NCBI RefSeq assembly: GCF_002362315.1
Contig: NZ_MTZV01000004.1
Span: 1,488,001 to 1,552,000 of the forward strand
DNA: 64,000 nucleotides
Source of the DNA: Paraburkholderia acidicola
GTDB taxonomy: Bacteria; Pseudomonadota; Gammaproteobacteria; Burkholderiales; Burkholderiaceae
Direction: 5' to 3'
Shown here piece after piece: positions 9,401 through 22,386 of the stretch. Within the stretch, counting starts at the first letter, position 1; every line of letters starts with the position of its first letter. The notes below the pieces were generated by a model. That model did not search any database. It had not been told where the DNA came from and was given only the letters and a program-made list of their open reading frames with translations. Position numbers and translations under genes: made by a program.

Positions 9401-10455
9401 CGATGCGCGAGAAGGGTCGCAAAGTGGTTCAGCTGTCGATGCCCGACGGCGGTACGCACGGCACGTTCGTTCCGCCCACTTTGATCGAACTCGACAGCAT
9501 CGACGAACTGAAGCGCGAAGTGTTTGGTCCGGTGCTGCATGTCGTGCGCTATCGCCGCAGTGCGCTCGACAAGCTGCTCGAACAGATTCGCGCTACCGGT
9601 TATGGCCTGACGCTCGGCATTCATACGCGCATCGACGAGACGATTGCGCACGTGCTTGCCCGTGCGCATGTCGGCAACATTTATGTGAACCGCAACGTGA
9701 TCGGGGCGGTGGTCGGGGTGCAGCCGTTCGGTGGCGAAGGGCTGTCGGGTACCGGTCCGAAGGCCGGCGGCGCGCTGTATCTGCAGCGGCTGCTGGCCAC
9801 ACGCCCGGCCGGCCTGCCGAAGTCGCTCGCGCAGACGCTCATAGTGGACGCACCGCAAGCAGCGGAAAACAGCGACAATCCACACTCTGTGCCGTCCGCC
9901 CAGGCCGCGCTGACTACGTTGCGCGACTGGCTGATCGGCGAGCGCGAAGCCGCGCTGGCAGCACGTTGCGAAGCCTATCTGGCGCACGTGCTGGCCGGTG
10001 CGACCGCCGTGCTGGCAGGCCCGACCGGTGAGCGCAACACGTACACGCTCAGCGCACGCGGCACGGTGCTGTGTGTACCGACCACCGCGAGCGGTGCGCG
10101 TGTGCAGTTCGCCGCGGCACTGGCCACCGGCAACCGCGCGTTGTTTGAAGGCGCAGCTGGCGAGCAGCTTGTCGCCGCGCTGCCCGCCGCGCTGAAGCAG
10201 CATGCGAGCGTGCGCAAGAACGCCGACGCCGCCTTCGATGCCGTGCTGTTCGAAGGCGACAGCGACGAACTGCTCGCGCTGGTGAAGGAAGTCGCGAAAC
10301 GTTCGGGACCGATCGTCTCGGTGCAGGGTGTCGCGGCACGGGCACTGGAAAGCGGCGAGGAAGATTACGCGCTCGAACGTCTGCTGACGGAGCGTTCGGT
10401 GAGCGTGAATACGGCAGCAGCAGGGGGCAATGCTAATTTGATGACGATCGGTTGA
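6499..10455 (+). CDS. putA: Trifunctional PutA: repressor, proline dehydrogenase, P5C dehydrogenase
   Basis: Oxidises proline to glutamate in two steps and can repress its own gene. The 1318-residue protein begins with a ribbon-helix-helix DNA-binding domain (TTLGVKVDDLLRTRLKD), so it is the trifunctional type. It continues with a FAD-dependent proline dehydrogenase barrel (NIDAEEADRLEIS, VRLVKGAYWDTEIKRA). Next is an NAD-dependent aldehyde dehydrogenase with SPWNFPLAIF, ETGGQN and the catalytic Cys in AGQRCSALR. A C-terminal domain typical of long PutAs completes it. The ATG at 6499 follows AAGGAAAC. An in-frame extension from 6379 is rejected because it crosses the promoter. Confidence 0.96.
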   Translation: MASTTLGVKVDDLLRTRLKDAATRLERTPHWLIKQAIFAYLEKIEHGQLPAELSGTHGSTELADAASVEAEEDGASHPFLEFAQNVQPQSVLRAAITAAYRRPEPECVPFLIGQARLPANLASEVEALASRLVETLRAKRSGGGVEGLIHEFSLSSQEGVALMCLAEALLRIPDRATRDALIRDKISKGDWKSHVGQAPSLFVNAATWGLMITGKLITTNSETGLSSALTRMIGKGGEPLIRKGVDMAMRLMGEQFVTGENISEALANSRKYEARGFRYSYDMLGEAATTEADAQRYYASYEQAIHAIGKAAGGRGIYEGPGISIKLSALHARYSRAQHERTMSELLPRVRALAILARRYDIGLNIDAEEADRLEISLDLLEALCFDPELAGWNGIGFVVQAYQKRCPFVIDYIVDLARRSRHRIMVRLVKGAYWDTEIKRAQVDGLEGYPVYTRKIYTDVSYVACAKKLLSAPDAVYPQFATHNAHTLSAIYHLAGQNYYPGQYEFQCLHGMGEPLYEEVTGPLSAGKLNRPCRVYAPVGTHETLLAYLVRRLLENGANTSFVNRIADESVPVKELIADPVDEATKIVPLGAPHAKIPLPRNLYGAERVNSMGLDLSNEHRLASLSSALLASAHHPWRAAPMLEDHAIPDGVARDVRNPADHRDLVGTVVDATSEQVSAALTHAVSAAPIWQATPVEARADCLARAADLLEAQMHTLMGLVVREAGKSLANAVSEIREAIDFLRYYSTQIRSEFSNDTHRPLGPVVCISPWNFPLAIFMGQVAAALAAGNTVLAKPAEQTPLIAAQAVRILREAGVPAGAVQLLPGDGETVGAALVADARVRAVMFTGSTEVARLINKTLSSRLDADGRPIPLIAETGGQNAMIVDSSALAEQVVADVLQSSFDSAGQRCSALRVLCLQDDIADRTLDMLTGAMRELAVGNPDRLSVDVGPVIDAEAKRGIDAHIAAMREKGRKVVQLSMPDGGTHGTFVPPTLIELDSIDELKREVFGPVLHVVRYRRSALDKLLEQIRATGYGLTLGIHTRIDETIAHVLARAHVGNIYVNRNVIGAVVGVQPFGGEGLSGTGPKAGGALYLQRLLATRPAGLPKSLAQTLIVDAPQAAENSDNPHSVPSAQAALTTLRDWLIGEREAALAARCEAYLAHVLAGATAVLAGPTGERNTYTLSARGTVLCVPTTASGARVQFAAALATGNRALFEGAAGEQLVAALPAALKQHASVRKNADAAFDAVLFEGDSDELLALVKEVAKRSGPIVSVQGVAARALESGEEDYALERLLTERSVSVNTAAAGGNANLMTIG

Positions 10456-10543
10456 GCGAACCTTATCGATCCATTCAAAAAATAACGGAAGCGGTACGGC
10501 GACCCCGCAATCGCTCCATTTACACCTGAACCAAGGAGAAGCT

Positions 10544-11692
10544 ATGCAACACACGATGAAACAGCTGGCAGGCGCAACACTGGTTGCCGCAATGTCGCTG
10601 GCGGGGACCGCACACGCGCAGCAGGCAGAGGACGTCAAGGTGGGTTTCGCGGGTCCGATGACGGGCGCCCAGGCACACTACGGCAAGGACTTCCAGAACG
10701 GCGTCACGCTCGCCATCGAAGACTTCAATGCGACGAAGCCGGTGATCGGCGGCAAGCCGGTGCGCTTCGTGCTGGATTCGGCGGATGACCAGGCCGACCC
10801 GCGCACGGGCACGACCGTGGCACAGAAGCTCGTCGACGACGGCATCAAGGGCATGCTCGGCCACTTCAACTCGGGCACGACGATTCCGGCTTCGCGCATC
10901 TATGCGAACGCGGGCATTCCGGAAATCGCGATGGCGACGGCGCCTGAGTACACGCAACAAGGCTTCAAGACCACGTTCCGCATGATGACGTCCGACACGC
11001 AGCAAGGTTCGGTCGCCGGTACGTTCGCGGTGAAGAAGCTCGGCGTGAAGAAGATCGCGATCGTCGACGACCGCACGGCATACGGCCAGGGTCTGGCCGA
11101 CCAGTTCGAGAAGGCCGCGAAGGCAGCGGGTGGCACGATCGTCGATCGTGAATACACGAACGACAAGGCCGTCGACTTCAAGTCGATCCTGACCAAGCTG
11201 AAGGCTGCGAACCCAGACCTGATCTATTACGGCGGCGCCGATTCGCAGGCTGCACCGATGGCCAAGCAGATGAAGGCGCTTGGCGTGAAGGCACCGCTGA
11301 TGGGCGGCGAAATGGTTCACACGCCGACCTTCCTGCAACTCGCGGGTGACGCGGCGAACGGTACGGTGGCGTCGCTGGCTGGTCTGCCGCTGGAAGAAAT
11401 GCCGGGTGGCAACGACTACGTCGCGAAGTACAAGAAGCGTTTCGGTGAAGACGTGCAGACGTACTCGCCGTACGCCTACGACGGCGCAATGGCGATGTTC
11501 AACGCGATGAAGAAGGCGAACTCGACCGATCCGGCCAAGTACCTGCCGTTCCTCGCGAAGACCGACATGCCGGCTGTCACGTCGAAGAGCCTGCAGTACG
11601 ACGCGAAGGGCGACCTGAAGAACGGCGGCATCACGCTGTACAAGGTTGTCGACGGCAAGTGGACGACGCTGGAAAGCGTGGGCGGTAAGTAA
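10544..11692 (+). CDS. Branched-chain amino acid ABC transporter, periplasmic binding protein
   Basis: Periplasmic ligand-binding component (Peripla_BP_6/LivK type) of a branched-chain amino acid or amide ABC importer. The 382-residue precursor has a Sec signal peptide ending in AHAQQ (residues 1-25). It is followed by the family opening VKVGFAGPMTGAQAHYGKDF and motifs such as DDRTAYGQGLADQFEK. AAGGAGAAGCT precedes the ATG. No permease or ATPase genes are adjacent, so it is an orphan here. The gene is 88 bp after putA and ends at a strong terminator. The exact ligand cannot be read from sequence. Confidence 0.92.
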   Translation: MQHTMKQLAGATLVAAMSLAGTAHAQQAEDVKVGFAGPMTGAQAHYGKDFQNGVTLAIEDFNATKPVIGGKPVRFVLDSADDQADPRTGTTVAQKLVDDGIKGMLGHFNSGTTIPASRIYANAGIPEIAMATAPEYTQQGFKTTFRMMTSDTQQGSVAGTFAVKKLGVKKIAIVDDRTAYGQGLADQFEKAAKAAGGTIVDREYTNDKAVDFKSILTKLKAANPDLIYYGGADSQAAPMAKQMKALGVKAPLMGGEMVHTPTFLQLAGDAANGTVASLAGLPLEEMPGGNDYVAKYKKRFGEDVQTYSPYAYDGAMAMFNAMKKANSTDPAKYLPFLAKTDMPAVTSKSLQYDAKGDLKNGGITLYKVVDGKWTTLESVGGK

Positions 11693-11749
11693 GCGCTAGC
11701 AGGTTGCGCGGCGACGAGACACGTCACACGTCGCGTCGCGCTGGATGGA

Positions 11750-11787
11750 AAAAATGCCTTGAGGCTTCGCGGCCTCAAGGCATTTTT
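11750..11787. terminator. Bidirectional intrinsic terminator
   Basis: Perfect 16-bp stem (11750-11765 with 11772-11787) around a 6-base loop, A-rich on the left and T-rich on the right. It serves the plus-strand binding-protein gene and, in reverse, the minus-strand methyltransferase operon. Confidence 0.92.
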
Positions 11788-11806
11788 GTTTATAGCGCGA
11801 GCGATG

Positions 11807-12472
11807 CTACGACACGTCGACCGGCGCTTCCTTCGATGCAATCAGCAGCAGCGAAATATTGTTGAAGAAGAACATCCCCTTCACATGCCACGACGTGTAC
11901 TTGCGGATCACGTTGAGCAACGTGTACGGCGTGAACCAGTAGTTATGATCGGGGTGCACGATCTCGACGAAGGTCTCGTCGCGATCGACGAAATCGAAGT
12001 GTCGCGGGTAACACTGCACGGCGTCGGGCACAGTAATCACGACGTTGCCGAAATCGATCCGGTCGATCTGTTCGAGAAACGACGCGACATTGCCGACGTG
12101 TTCGAGCACTTCGGGAATCAGCACGATATCGACGGGGCCTTGCACCTGTGCGAGGTCCGCATACAGCGGTTGATTGCAGTGCTGCGCGAGTTCGCGCAAG
12201 CCGTTCTCGTCGGCATCGACGCCGATCAGCTCCGTGCAGACGCCGGAATTCAGCAGGCTCAGATGCAGGTTGCTGCGCGGATCGAAGATCGGCGAATCGA
12301 CGCAGCCCACGTGCAGCACGCGCTTGCCCGTACACATACTGACCAGCGCAGCCGTGCGGTCGTGCCCGGCCAGTTGCCGCGATACCGCGACCTTCTGCAC
12401 GAAGAACGGCGCATGCAATTGTTCAAGCACGCTATGCGCCGGCTGGACGGGAGGAAGAGGGGCTGTGCTCAA
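11807..12472 (-). CDS. Class I SAM-dependent methyltransferase
   Basis: A 221-residue Rossmann methyltransferase. Motif I reads VLHVGCVDSPIF, the acidic residue after strand 2 is in IGVDADENG, and the motif IV region is VDIVLIPEVLEHVGNV. The substrate is unknown. Its TTG start overlaps the stop codon of the upstream sugar transferase gene (TTGA), so the two are translationally coupled. It is the last gene of a three-gene operon with a TPR-glycosyltransferase, which suggests it modifies a glycan or glycolipid precursor (inference). It ends just before the bidirectional terminator. Confidence 0.82.
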   Translation of the reverse strand: MSTAPLPPVQPAHSVLEQLHAPFFVQKVAVSRQLAGHDRTAALVSMCTGKRVLHVGCVDSPIFDPRSNLHLSLLNSGVCTELIGVDADENGLRELAQHCNQPLYADLAQVQGPVDIVLIPEVLEHVGNVASFLEQIDRIDFGNVVITVPDAVQCYPRHFDFVDRDETFVEIVHPDHNYWFTPYTLLNVIRKYTSWHVKGMFFFNNISLLLIASKEAPVDVS

Positions 12473-13110
12473 TTGAATTCCAGTGCACGAAGGCTTTCGT
12501 AGTTGTTGAACGTGCTGCCCCAGAACTGCTTCGCGTACACCCGGCCACTGCCCGTATAAGTCTGGCCGCTGTGATGACGCGGAATGAAGTAGTGGCTAGG
12601 GAACACCGTCAGATCGTTCGGCTTGAACTCGTGTACGGCCTGCGTGAAGCGCAGCGGTCCGACTGTTTTCCACGCGCGATCGTTGCAGACGGTCGGCAGC
12701 CGGCGAATGTCGTCGACCATCTTCTTGAAGAGCGGATGCCCTGGCCGCGCACCGACATAACCGGCGGCCATCAGGCCCGGCGCGGCCAGTTCGTTTTCCC
12801 AGCACGTGAAGAGATCGCAGTCGAACAGCTCGGCATCGAGCGGACGCACGCAGACGCTGTCGGCATCGACGGCGAACCCGCCGTACCAGTAGAGGAACTG
12901 CCAGCGCATCAAATCGGCGACGCCGTTCAGTTCCTTCGACCACATCTCCTGCATCTGCGCGGCGTTAGGCCAGCGATGATTGCGCAGGTCGTCGTTGCCC
13001 CAGATGCGGATCTGCAGATCGGGGTTGAACTTGCGCCACGTGTCGATGCAGTTGTCCGGGCGCTTCGACTGATCGCCGACCCAGATGATGTGCAGCAGTT
13101 TCGGAATCAT
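12469..13110 (-). CDS. DXD-motif sugar transferase
   Basis: A 213-residue protein of the glycosyltransferase family with a DXD motif (Gly_transf_sug, PF04488; GT32-like). It opens IPKLLHIIWVGD, and has the conserved DLMRWQFLYWYGGFAVDAD segment where DAD binds the metal-nucleotide sugar. Acceptor and donor are unknown. It lies 28 bp after the TPR-glycosyltransferase gene and overlaps the methyltransferase gene downstream, so the three probably act on the same surface glycan or glycoprotein. Confidence 0.85.
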   Translation of the reverse strand: MIPKLLHIIWVGDQSKRPDNCIDTWRKFNPDLQIRIWGNDDLRNHRWPNAAQMQEMWSKELNGVADLMRWQFLYWYGGFAVDADSVCVRPLDAELFDCDLFTCWENELAAPGLMAAGYVGARPGHPLFKKMVDDIRRLPTVCNDRAWKTVGPLRFTQAVHEFKPNDLTVFPSHYFIPRHHSGQTYTGSGRVYAKQFWGSTFNNYESLRALEFN

Positions 13111-13138
13111 GGCTGTGGAGTCGTGAGAGAAAGCAGCA

Positions 13139-14614
13139 TTACACGCGATGCTTCAGATACGTCGACCATTTCTGATGCGCGCGGTAGTACGCCTCTTCCT
13201 CCGCGCTCAAACCCGATTCCTTGTACCAGGGCAGATGCCGGCAGGTGTAGCTGCCCGCGAAGCGCACACCGCAGATATGCCGCTCGCGATTGAAATAGCG
13301 CTTGTTGTAGACGGCGAACGTCGTATCGAGCGGTGCGTTGTAGATCGGGTCTCCTCGCAGCGTCGCGCCGATCTGCTGCTGCCAGAAACGCGATTCCCAT
13401 TCCCAGATCGAGTAGTCGCGATCGCCGTAACGGAAGCGGTCATCCTGCATCGTGTGCGGATTCGCGATGTCGAGTGCGAAGCCTGCTTTGCCGACGCGGA
13501 AATGTTCGGTGGCTTCGATCAGTTCGAAGAGAAACTCGCGCGGCAGGGCGCGGTTGAATTCGAGGTCCGGGTCGGTGATGCAGAAAATGTCCGGTAGCCG
13601 CGCGTAGTTCGCTTCTGACAGGAAAATGCTATGCGGCCCGGCGTTGTGGTCGAGCTTGACCACGACGTGTTCGTCCTGAAGCCTGTCGAGGTACGACAGC
13701 ATGTCGGGCGCGCTCGATGCGTTGTCGACGATCACCAGGTTGCGCAAGCCCGCGGCCTGCAACTGCGGAATCATGTTGCGCAGGTAGGTCGCGTTGTTGA
13801 ACGTCGGGATCAGCACGGGGACGTTCGCGACGAGACCGCCGGCGAGATGTCGATAGAAGCGGCTATCTTCGTGCGTTGCGGTGGCGTCGGCATACGTGAG
13901 TGGCGCGATGGCAGGTGCGGACGATGCGGTTGTAACCGGTGCGCTGTGCGACTTCGCAACGGCCTCAGTCTCAACGGCTGCCAGCGCATCGGCCAGATCG
14001 CTCTGCACGCCTTCGTCATCGGGTAGAAGGTGTGCTGCGCGGCGCAACGGTTCCACTGCGGCCGCGTGCTTGCCCTGTTGCGTGAACGCGGTTGCCAGCG
14101 CCTGCCAGCCGAGCGCGAAATCGGGCAGCAGCGCAGTCAGCTGACCCGCCACCGATTCCGCATCTTCAAAGCGTCGCTTGTCGAGCAGCACCGCGAGCGT
14201 CGACATGAACTCCGCGACAAGCGCAGCCAGTTCTTCCGCCGATGCATCCGCAATCTGCGCGGGCTGCAGATCGAGTGCCACCGGATCGATGCCGCGCTGT
14301 TGCGCTTCCTTCACGACCTGGCGCGCGGTCTCGGTCCAGCCGGCGTTTGTCAGCGCATCGATATAGCCAGTCCAGAAGCGCGGCTCCGCAGGCGCGGCTT
14401 CGATCGCGGCGCGGAAATACGGCTGCGCGCTATCGAGCCGGTTCGATTGGGCGATCGCCATACCGAGCAGATGGTTGGCGTCGGCGTTATCGGGCAACGC
14501 AGCAAGAATCCGCCGATACGCCGCTTCGGCCTCGCCGTAGTGCCCCGACTGTTGATGAGCGACCGCCTGCTCGAGCTCGGCGCCGAGGTCGACCGCGGTG
14601 AGGGTGTCATTCAT
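13139..14614 (-). CDS. TPR protein fused to a GT2-like glycosyltransferase
   Basis: A 491-residue fusion. Residues about 10-80 and 150-210 contain tetratricopeptide-type repeats (HYGEAEAAYRRILAALPDNA, ADANHLLGMAIAQSNRLDSA). From about 265 a family-2-like glycosyltransferase domain starts with VPVLIPTFNNATYL and VIVDNASS, with an acidic metal-binding motif in CITDPDLEF. TPR-linked transferases often glycosylate proteins (SPINDLY/OGT-like), so a protein or polysaccharide acceptor is possible. It is the first gene of the operon ending at 11807. A second TPR protein of similar opening sequence begins at 63767. Confidence 0.82.
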   Translation of the reverse strand: MNDTLTAVDLGAELEQAVAHQQSGHYGEAEAAYRRILAALPDNADANHLLGMAIAQSNRLDSAQPYFRAAIEAAPAEPRFWTGYIDALTNAGWTETARQVVKEAQQRGIDPVALDLQPAQIADASAEELAALVAEFMSTLAVLLDKRRFEDAESVAGQLTALLPDFALGWQALATAFTQQGKHAAAVEPLRRAAHLLPDDEGVQSDLADALAAVETEAVAKSHSAPVTTASSAPAIAPLTYADATATHEDSRFYRHLAGGLVANVPVLIPTFNNATYLRNMIPQLQAAGLRNLVIVDNASSAPDMLSYLDRLQDEHVVVKLDHNAGPHSIFLSEANYARLPDIFCITDPDLEFNRALPREFLFELIEATEHFRVGKAGFALDIANPHTMQDDRFRYGDRDYSIWEWESRFWQQQIGATLRGDPIYNAPLDTTFAVYNKRYFNRERHICGVRFAGSYTCRHLPWYKESGLSAEEEAYYRAHQKWSTYLKHRV

Positions 14615-14771
14615 GGGCGAAGGTGGCGCGAAGTTGGCAAGTTAGCGACAGTGGGATTTGCGCAGGCATTTCCCGATTTGACGCATATTGCCTACAACGG
14701 CACACGACGCATTGGCCGAACAGAAGGCGAATTGGTGCCCAGTTCGATTGTTCGCGGGAGGAGGGGGAGAC

Positions 14772-14795
14772 CGGCCGTCCATTGGCGGACGGCCG
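14772..14795 (-). terminator. GC-rich hairpin after the ThDP enzyme gene
   Basis: Perfect 9-bp stem CGGCCGTCC/GGACGGCCG with a 6-base loop, 25 bp past the stop of the minus-strand ThDP gene. No T-run is present, so termination strength is uncertain. Confidence 0.45.
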
Positions 14796-14819
14796 TAGGG
14801 GTTCAGGCCGAGACTAGGA

Positions 14820-16529
14820 CTAGCTGGCTGCGCCCCGCAGCTTGCGCCCTTGCTCGCGCACCTGTTCGAGCGTTGCGCCAGGCGTGCTCGCTTCCTGCGG
14901 CATGCGGATTTCGATCAGCGCCGCGCATTTGGCGGCGCGCGCGCGTTCTAAAGCGGGCAGGAAATCGGCGGTGCGCTCGACGGTTTCGCCGTGTGCGCCG
15001 AACGAGCGCGCAAACGCGGCGAAATCGGGGTTGGTGAGCCCCGTGCCATGTACGCGATTCGGATAGTGCCGCTCCTGATGCATCCGGATCGTGCCGAAGT
15101 GGCTGTTGTTCACGACAATGAACAGCACGTGCAGGTCGTATTGCATCGCGGTCGCGAGTTCCTGCGCGGCCATCATGAAGCAGCCGTCGCCAGCCAGCGC
15201 GACCACGTCCCGGTCGCGATACAGCGACTTCGCGGCAATCGCGGCCGGTACGCCGTAGCCCATCGCGCCGCTCGTCGGCGCGAGCTGCGAGCGGAAATGC
15301 CGATACGAAAAGTGCCGATGCAGCCACGTCGCGTAGTTGCCCGCGCCGTTCGTCACGATCGCATCGACGGGCAGGTGCTCGCGCAACTGCTGCATCACTT
15401 CGCCGAGCTGCACGTCGCCAGGGATCGTGCGCGGCTTGCGCCATTCGAGGTACGCGCGGTGCGCTTCTTCGGCAGCGCCGGCCCACGGTAGCGTAGCGGG
15501 CGCTTTCAGCGCGGCAAGTTGTTCGGCCAGCTCTGGCATGCCGGAGACGATCGGCAGATCGGCGGCATACACGCGGCCCAGTTCTTCGGCCCCCTGATGC
15601 ACGTGCACGAGCGTCTGCTTCGTCTTCGGAATCTCGAGCAACGTGTAGCCGTTGGTCGTCGCTTCACCAAGCCGCGGACCGAACGCTAGCAGCAAGTCAG
15701 CATCGCTGATCCGTTTGGCGAGCGCGGGGTTGATGCCGAGACCGACATCGCCGGCGTAGTTCGGGTGTTCGTTGTCGAGCGTGTCCTGAAAGCGGAACGC
15801 GAGTCCAACCGGCAGTTGCCACTGCTCGACGAAGCGTTGCAGGTCCGCGCATGCGGCTGGCGTCCAGCCGCTGCCGCCAGCGATCAGCATCGGCCGTTGC
15901 GCGCCTTCGAGCAGTTGTCGCAAACGCTCGATCTGCGCCGGTGCGGGCGCTGCCGCCACGCGGTGATAACGAGGCGCGCCCGGCACGACCGGACACAGGT
16001 CGCTCAGCACATCTTCAGGGAGCGACAGCACGACTGGACCGGGGCGGCCCGACGTCGCGGTATGGAACGCGTGGCTCAGGTATTCGGGAATCCGCCGCGG
16101 ATCGTCGATCTGCGCGACCCACTTCGCCATCTGGCCAAACATGCGCCGATAGTCGATTTCCTGGAACGCCTCGCGGTCCAGATGCTCGCGTGCGCACTGG
16201 CCGATCAGCAGGATCATCGGCGTCGAGTCCTGAAACGCCGTATGCACGCCGATCGATGCATGCGTCGCACCCGGTCCGCGCGTGACGAGCGCGACACCCG
16301 GCCGCCCCGTCAGCTTGCCAGTCGCTTCCGCCATATTGGCCGCCGCCGCTTCGTGCCGGCAAACGATCGTCTCGATGCGTTCCGTTTCATCGTGCAGCGA
16401 ATCGAGAACGGCGAGAAAACTTTCGCCAGGCACGCAGAAAACACGTTCGACGCCATGCGTGAGCAACGCATCGACGACAAGGCGCGCACCGGTGGTGGTG
16501 GCGGAGGCGGAATCATTCGGCAGCGGCAT
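14820..16529 (-). CDS. Thiamine-diphosphate enzyme, acetolactate-synthase-like
   Basis: A 569-residue ThDP-dependent enzyme of the acetolactate synthase/pyruvate oxidase family. The N-terminal PYR domain has the catalytic Glu in CRHEAAAANMAEATG and the GVALVTRGPGATHA segment. The C-terminal PP domain has the metal/ThDP motif GDGCFMMAAQELATA ending in VVNN. There is no regulatory subunit gene next to it, so it is probably not the main biosynthetic IlvB. Related stand-alone enzymes act on various 2-oxo acids. The specific reaction cannot be assigned. It is monocistronic as far as seen. Confidence 0.82.
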   Translation of the reverse strand: MPLPNDSASATTTGARLVVDALLTHGVERVFCVPGESFLAVLDSLHDETERIETIVCRHEAAAANMAEATGKLTGRPGVALVTRGPGATHASIGVHTAFQDSTPMILLIGQCAREHLDREAFQEIDYRRMFGQMAKWVAQIDDPRRIPEYLSHAFHTATSGRPGPVVLSLPEDVLSDLCPVVPGAPRYHRVAAAPAPAQIERLRQLLEGAQRPMLIAGGSGWTPAACADLQRFVEQWQLPVGLAFRFQDTLDNEHPNYAGDVGLGINPALAKRISDADLLLAFGPRLGEATTNGYTLLEIPKTKQTLVHVHQGAEELGRVYAADLPIVSGMPELAEQLAALKAPATLPWAGAAEEAHRAYLEWRKPRTIPGDVQLGEVMQQLREHLPVDAIVTNGAGNYATWLHRHFSYRHFRSQLAPTSGAMGYGVPAAIAAKSLYRDRDVVALAGDGCFMMAAQELATAMQYDLHVLFIVVNNSHFGTIRMHQERHYPNRVHGTGLTNPDFAAFARSFGAHGETVERTADFLPALERARAAKCAALIEIRMPQEASTPGATLEQVREQGRKLRGAAS

Positions 16530-16696
16530 TGCAGAAAATCCTCGTGAGGTGGTCGGACAAACCGGTCAGTGATCTGGCTTCGACAGCTTACGCCGGCAGG
16601 CGACGAGATGTCACCGGGGGCGCGGGGCGCACGCTTACGAAAGCGCTACAGGCGAGCGGCCGCGCTTAAAAAAACCGTTAGCAAGCCCAAGCCGCA

Positions 16697-18085
<1,389 letters not shown>

Positions 18086-18111
18086 TACTGCTCCTGCAAA
18101 TAAAAGTGGGG

Positions 18112-19278
18112 TTAGCGCGCCGGCAGCGGCAGACACACGGCGAGCCAGGCAGGCGGCGTCGGTGCCAGCCGCAGTGCGATCGGCGTGTAGCGCCCATCGA
18201 GCCGCGCGGCAAGGTGAAACAGTTCTGTCGCGCTCTTCGGGTCCCACGGACCCGCGTAGCCGGGCAAGCCGGCCTCGCGACGTTTTGCATCGAACGGCAC
18301 GCTCGAACGCACGAATTCATCATGTGTCTTCGTCCCGAGCGCGTAAGGCGTGAGCCAGTTCAACGCATCGGCGAGTGACGCGTCGGTCGCTGCGCGCTGC
18401 GGCAACCAGTTGCGGTTGTGGCGACGCGCGGCGAGTGCTGCCGTGACGAGCGGTTGCAGATCGTAGGTCACGTAATGCAGCGCATCGCGTTCCGCGAAAT
18501 CGACCGTCGAGCCATCGGGCGCAATGTTGTCGCCGACATGCTCGACGAACAGCCGCTGCGCCGCATCGATCATCTTGCGGTTATCGAGCGTGAAAGCCGC
18601 CATCGAGATCAGCTTGACCCGGTGGCTCTGCCAGTTGTTGCGATACGTGCCGGTGAGCGGCCGCGGCTGCGCATCGATCTGCGCGATGTAACCGTTGGCG
18701 AACTTCGTCAGGAACGCCATCGACGCATTGCGCGTTTTCACCGGCAACGCGCTCGCCGTCATGTCGTAGGCGAGGATCAATCCCTCGAAATGCGTTTCAT
18801 CGATGGGATTGAAGCTCGGCTGATAGGTCGTGACCCACGCATACAACACCCGGTCGACAAACTTCAGATAGCGGTCATCACTGGTTGCGCGCCAGGCAAG
18901 CGCCGCGTCGCGCAACAGATCGAGGTCCTTCTGGGCCTCGACGCTCTGGTCGTAAATGCCTTCGTGCGGCAGCGTGCCTTCGGTATGCAGGCGCGCCACG
19001 GCGTGCGCCGGATCGTTCAGATGTGCCTGCACGTTCGCGACCAGCGCCTTGACGCCGGGATCTGCGTTCGTACGTTCACTGGTTTGCAGCGCGGGCGCGG
19101 CGCAGAAATTCATCGCGGCGCGCGCATGCTGCACACCGAGCAACATCATTCCGCCGAGCAGCATCGCAGCCAGCGGCGTCTTCGTTTCCCGCCTGCGGGG
19201 CACATCCGTCGCCGCCGCCGTTGACACACCACCCATCGACACGGACCGGCATTGCATCGTTCGCACCATTCTCGCCAT
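18112..19278 (-). CDS. Alginate-lyase-like (PF05426) exported protein
   Basis: A 388-residue protein resembling the alpha/alpha-toroid alginate lyase family. It has an Arg-rich N-terminus, then a hydrophobic stretch (LAAMLLGGMMLLGVQHARAA) that would serve as a signal peptide of unusual length. A TYRNNWQSHRVKLI segment lies where AlgL-type enzymes have an NNH motif. The NNH histidine is replaced by Trp, and a His occurs three residues on, so activity on alginate is not certain. AAGGAG precedes the ATG at 19278. It sits between gcvP and sdaA, is unrelated to glycine metabolism, and is preceded by a terminator. Confidence 0.72.
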   Translation of the reverse strand: MARMVRTMQCRSVSMGGVSTAAATDVPRRRETKTPLAAMLLGGMMLLGVQHARAAMNFCAAPALQTSERTNADPGVKALVANVQAHLNDPAHAVARLHTEGTLPHEGIYDQSVEAQKDLDLLRDAALAWRATSDDRYLKFVDRVLYAWVTTYQPSFNPIDETHFEGLILAYDMTASALPVKTRNASMAFLTKFANGYIAQIDAQPRPLTGTYRNNWQSHRVKLISMAAFTLDNRKMIDAAQRLFVEHVGDNIAPDGSTVDFAERDALHYVTYDLQPLVTAALAARRHNRNWLPQRAATDASLADALNWLTPYALGTKTHDEFVRSSVPFDAKRREAGLPGYAGPWDPKSATELFHLAARLDGRYTPIALRLAPTPPAWLAVCLPLPAR

Positions 19279-19337
19279 GCGAAACTCCTTCGTTAGGCTG
19301 ATTCGGTGTGTGATGTTAGCCGGTCCTGCGTTAAAAC

Positions 19338-19356
19338 GGTGCAACGAGGTTGCACC
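19338..19356 (-). terminator. Intrinsic terminator after gcvP
   Basis: Perfect 8-bp stem GGTGCAAC/GTTGCACC with a 3-base loop, followed on the minus strand by GTTTTAA. It closes the gcvTHP transcript before the alginate-lyase-like gene. The arms contain GTTGCA, the same motif as the putA operator, probably by chance. Confidence 0.75.
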
Positions 19357-19376
19357 CGGACTGTGGCGTGCCTATG

Positions 19377-22313
<2,937 letters not shown>

Positions 22314-22386
22314 GGCAGTCCTGCGGGCGCGGGGCGCGGCTCAGGCGACTGGGCCGGCGCGCGCCGCGCGGTTCGTGAGTAAAAAG

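Noticed and set aside
9205..10638. 477-codon minus-strand frame opposite the end of putA
   Set aside because: Antisense shadow crossing two real genes and their gap; no domain.
19338..19356. Second PutA operator (GGTGCAAC/GTTGCACC)
   Set aside because: Arms are only 3 bp apart and followed by a U-run in a post-gcvP position. A terminator explains it better.
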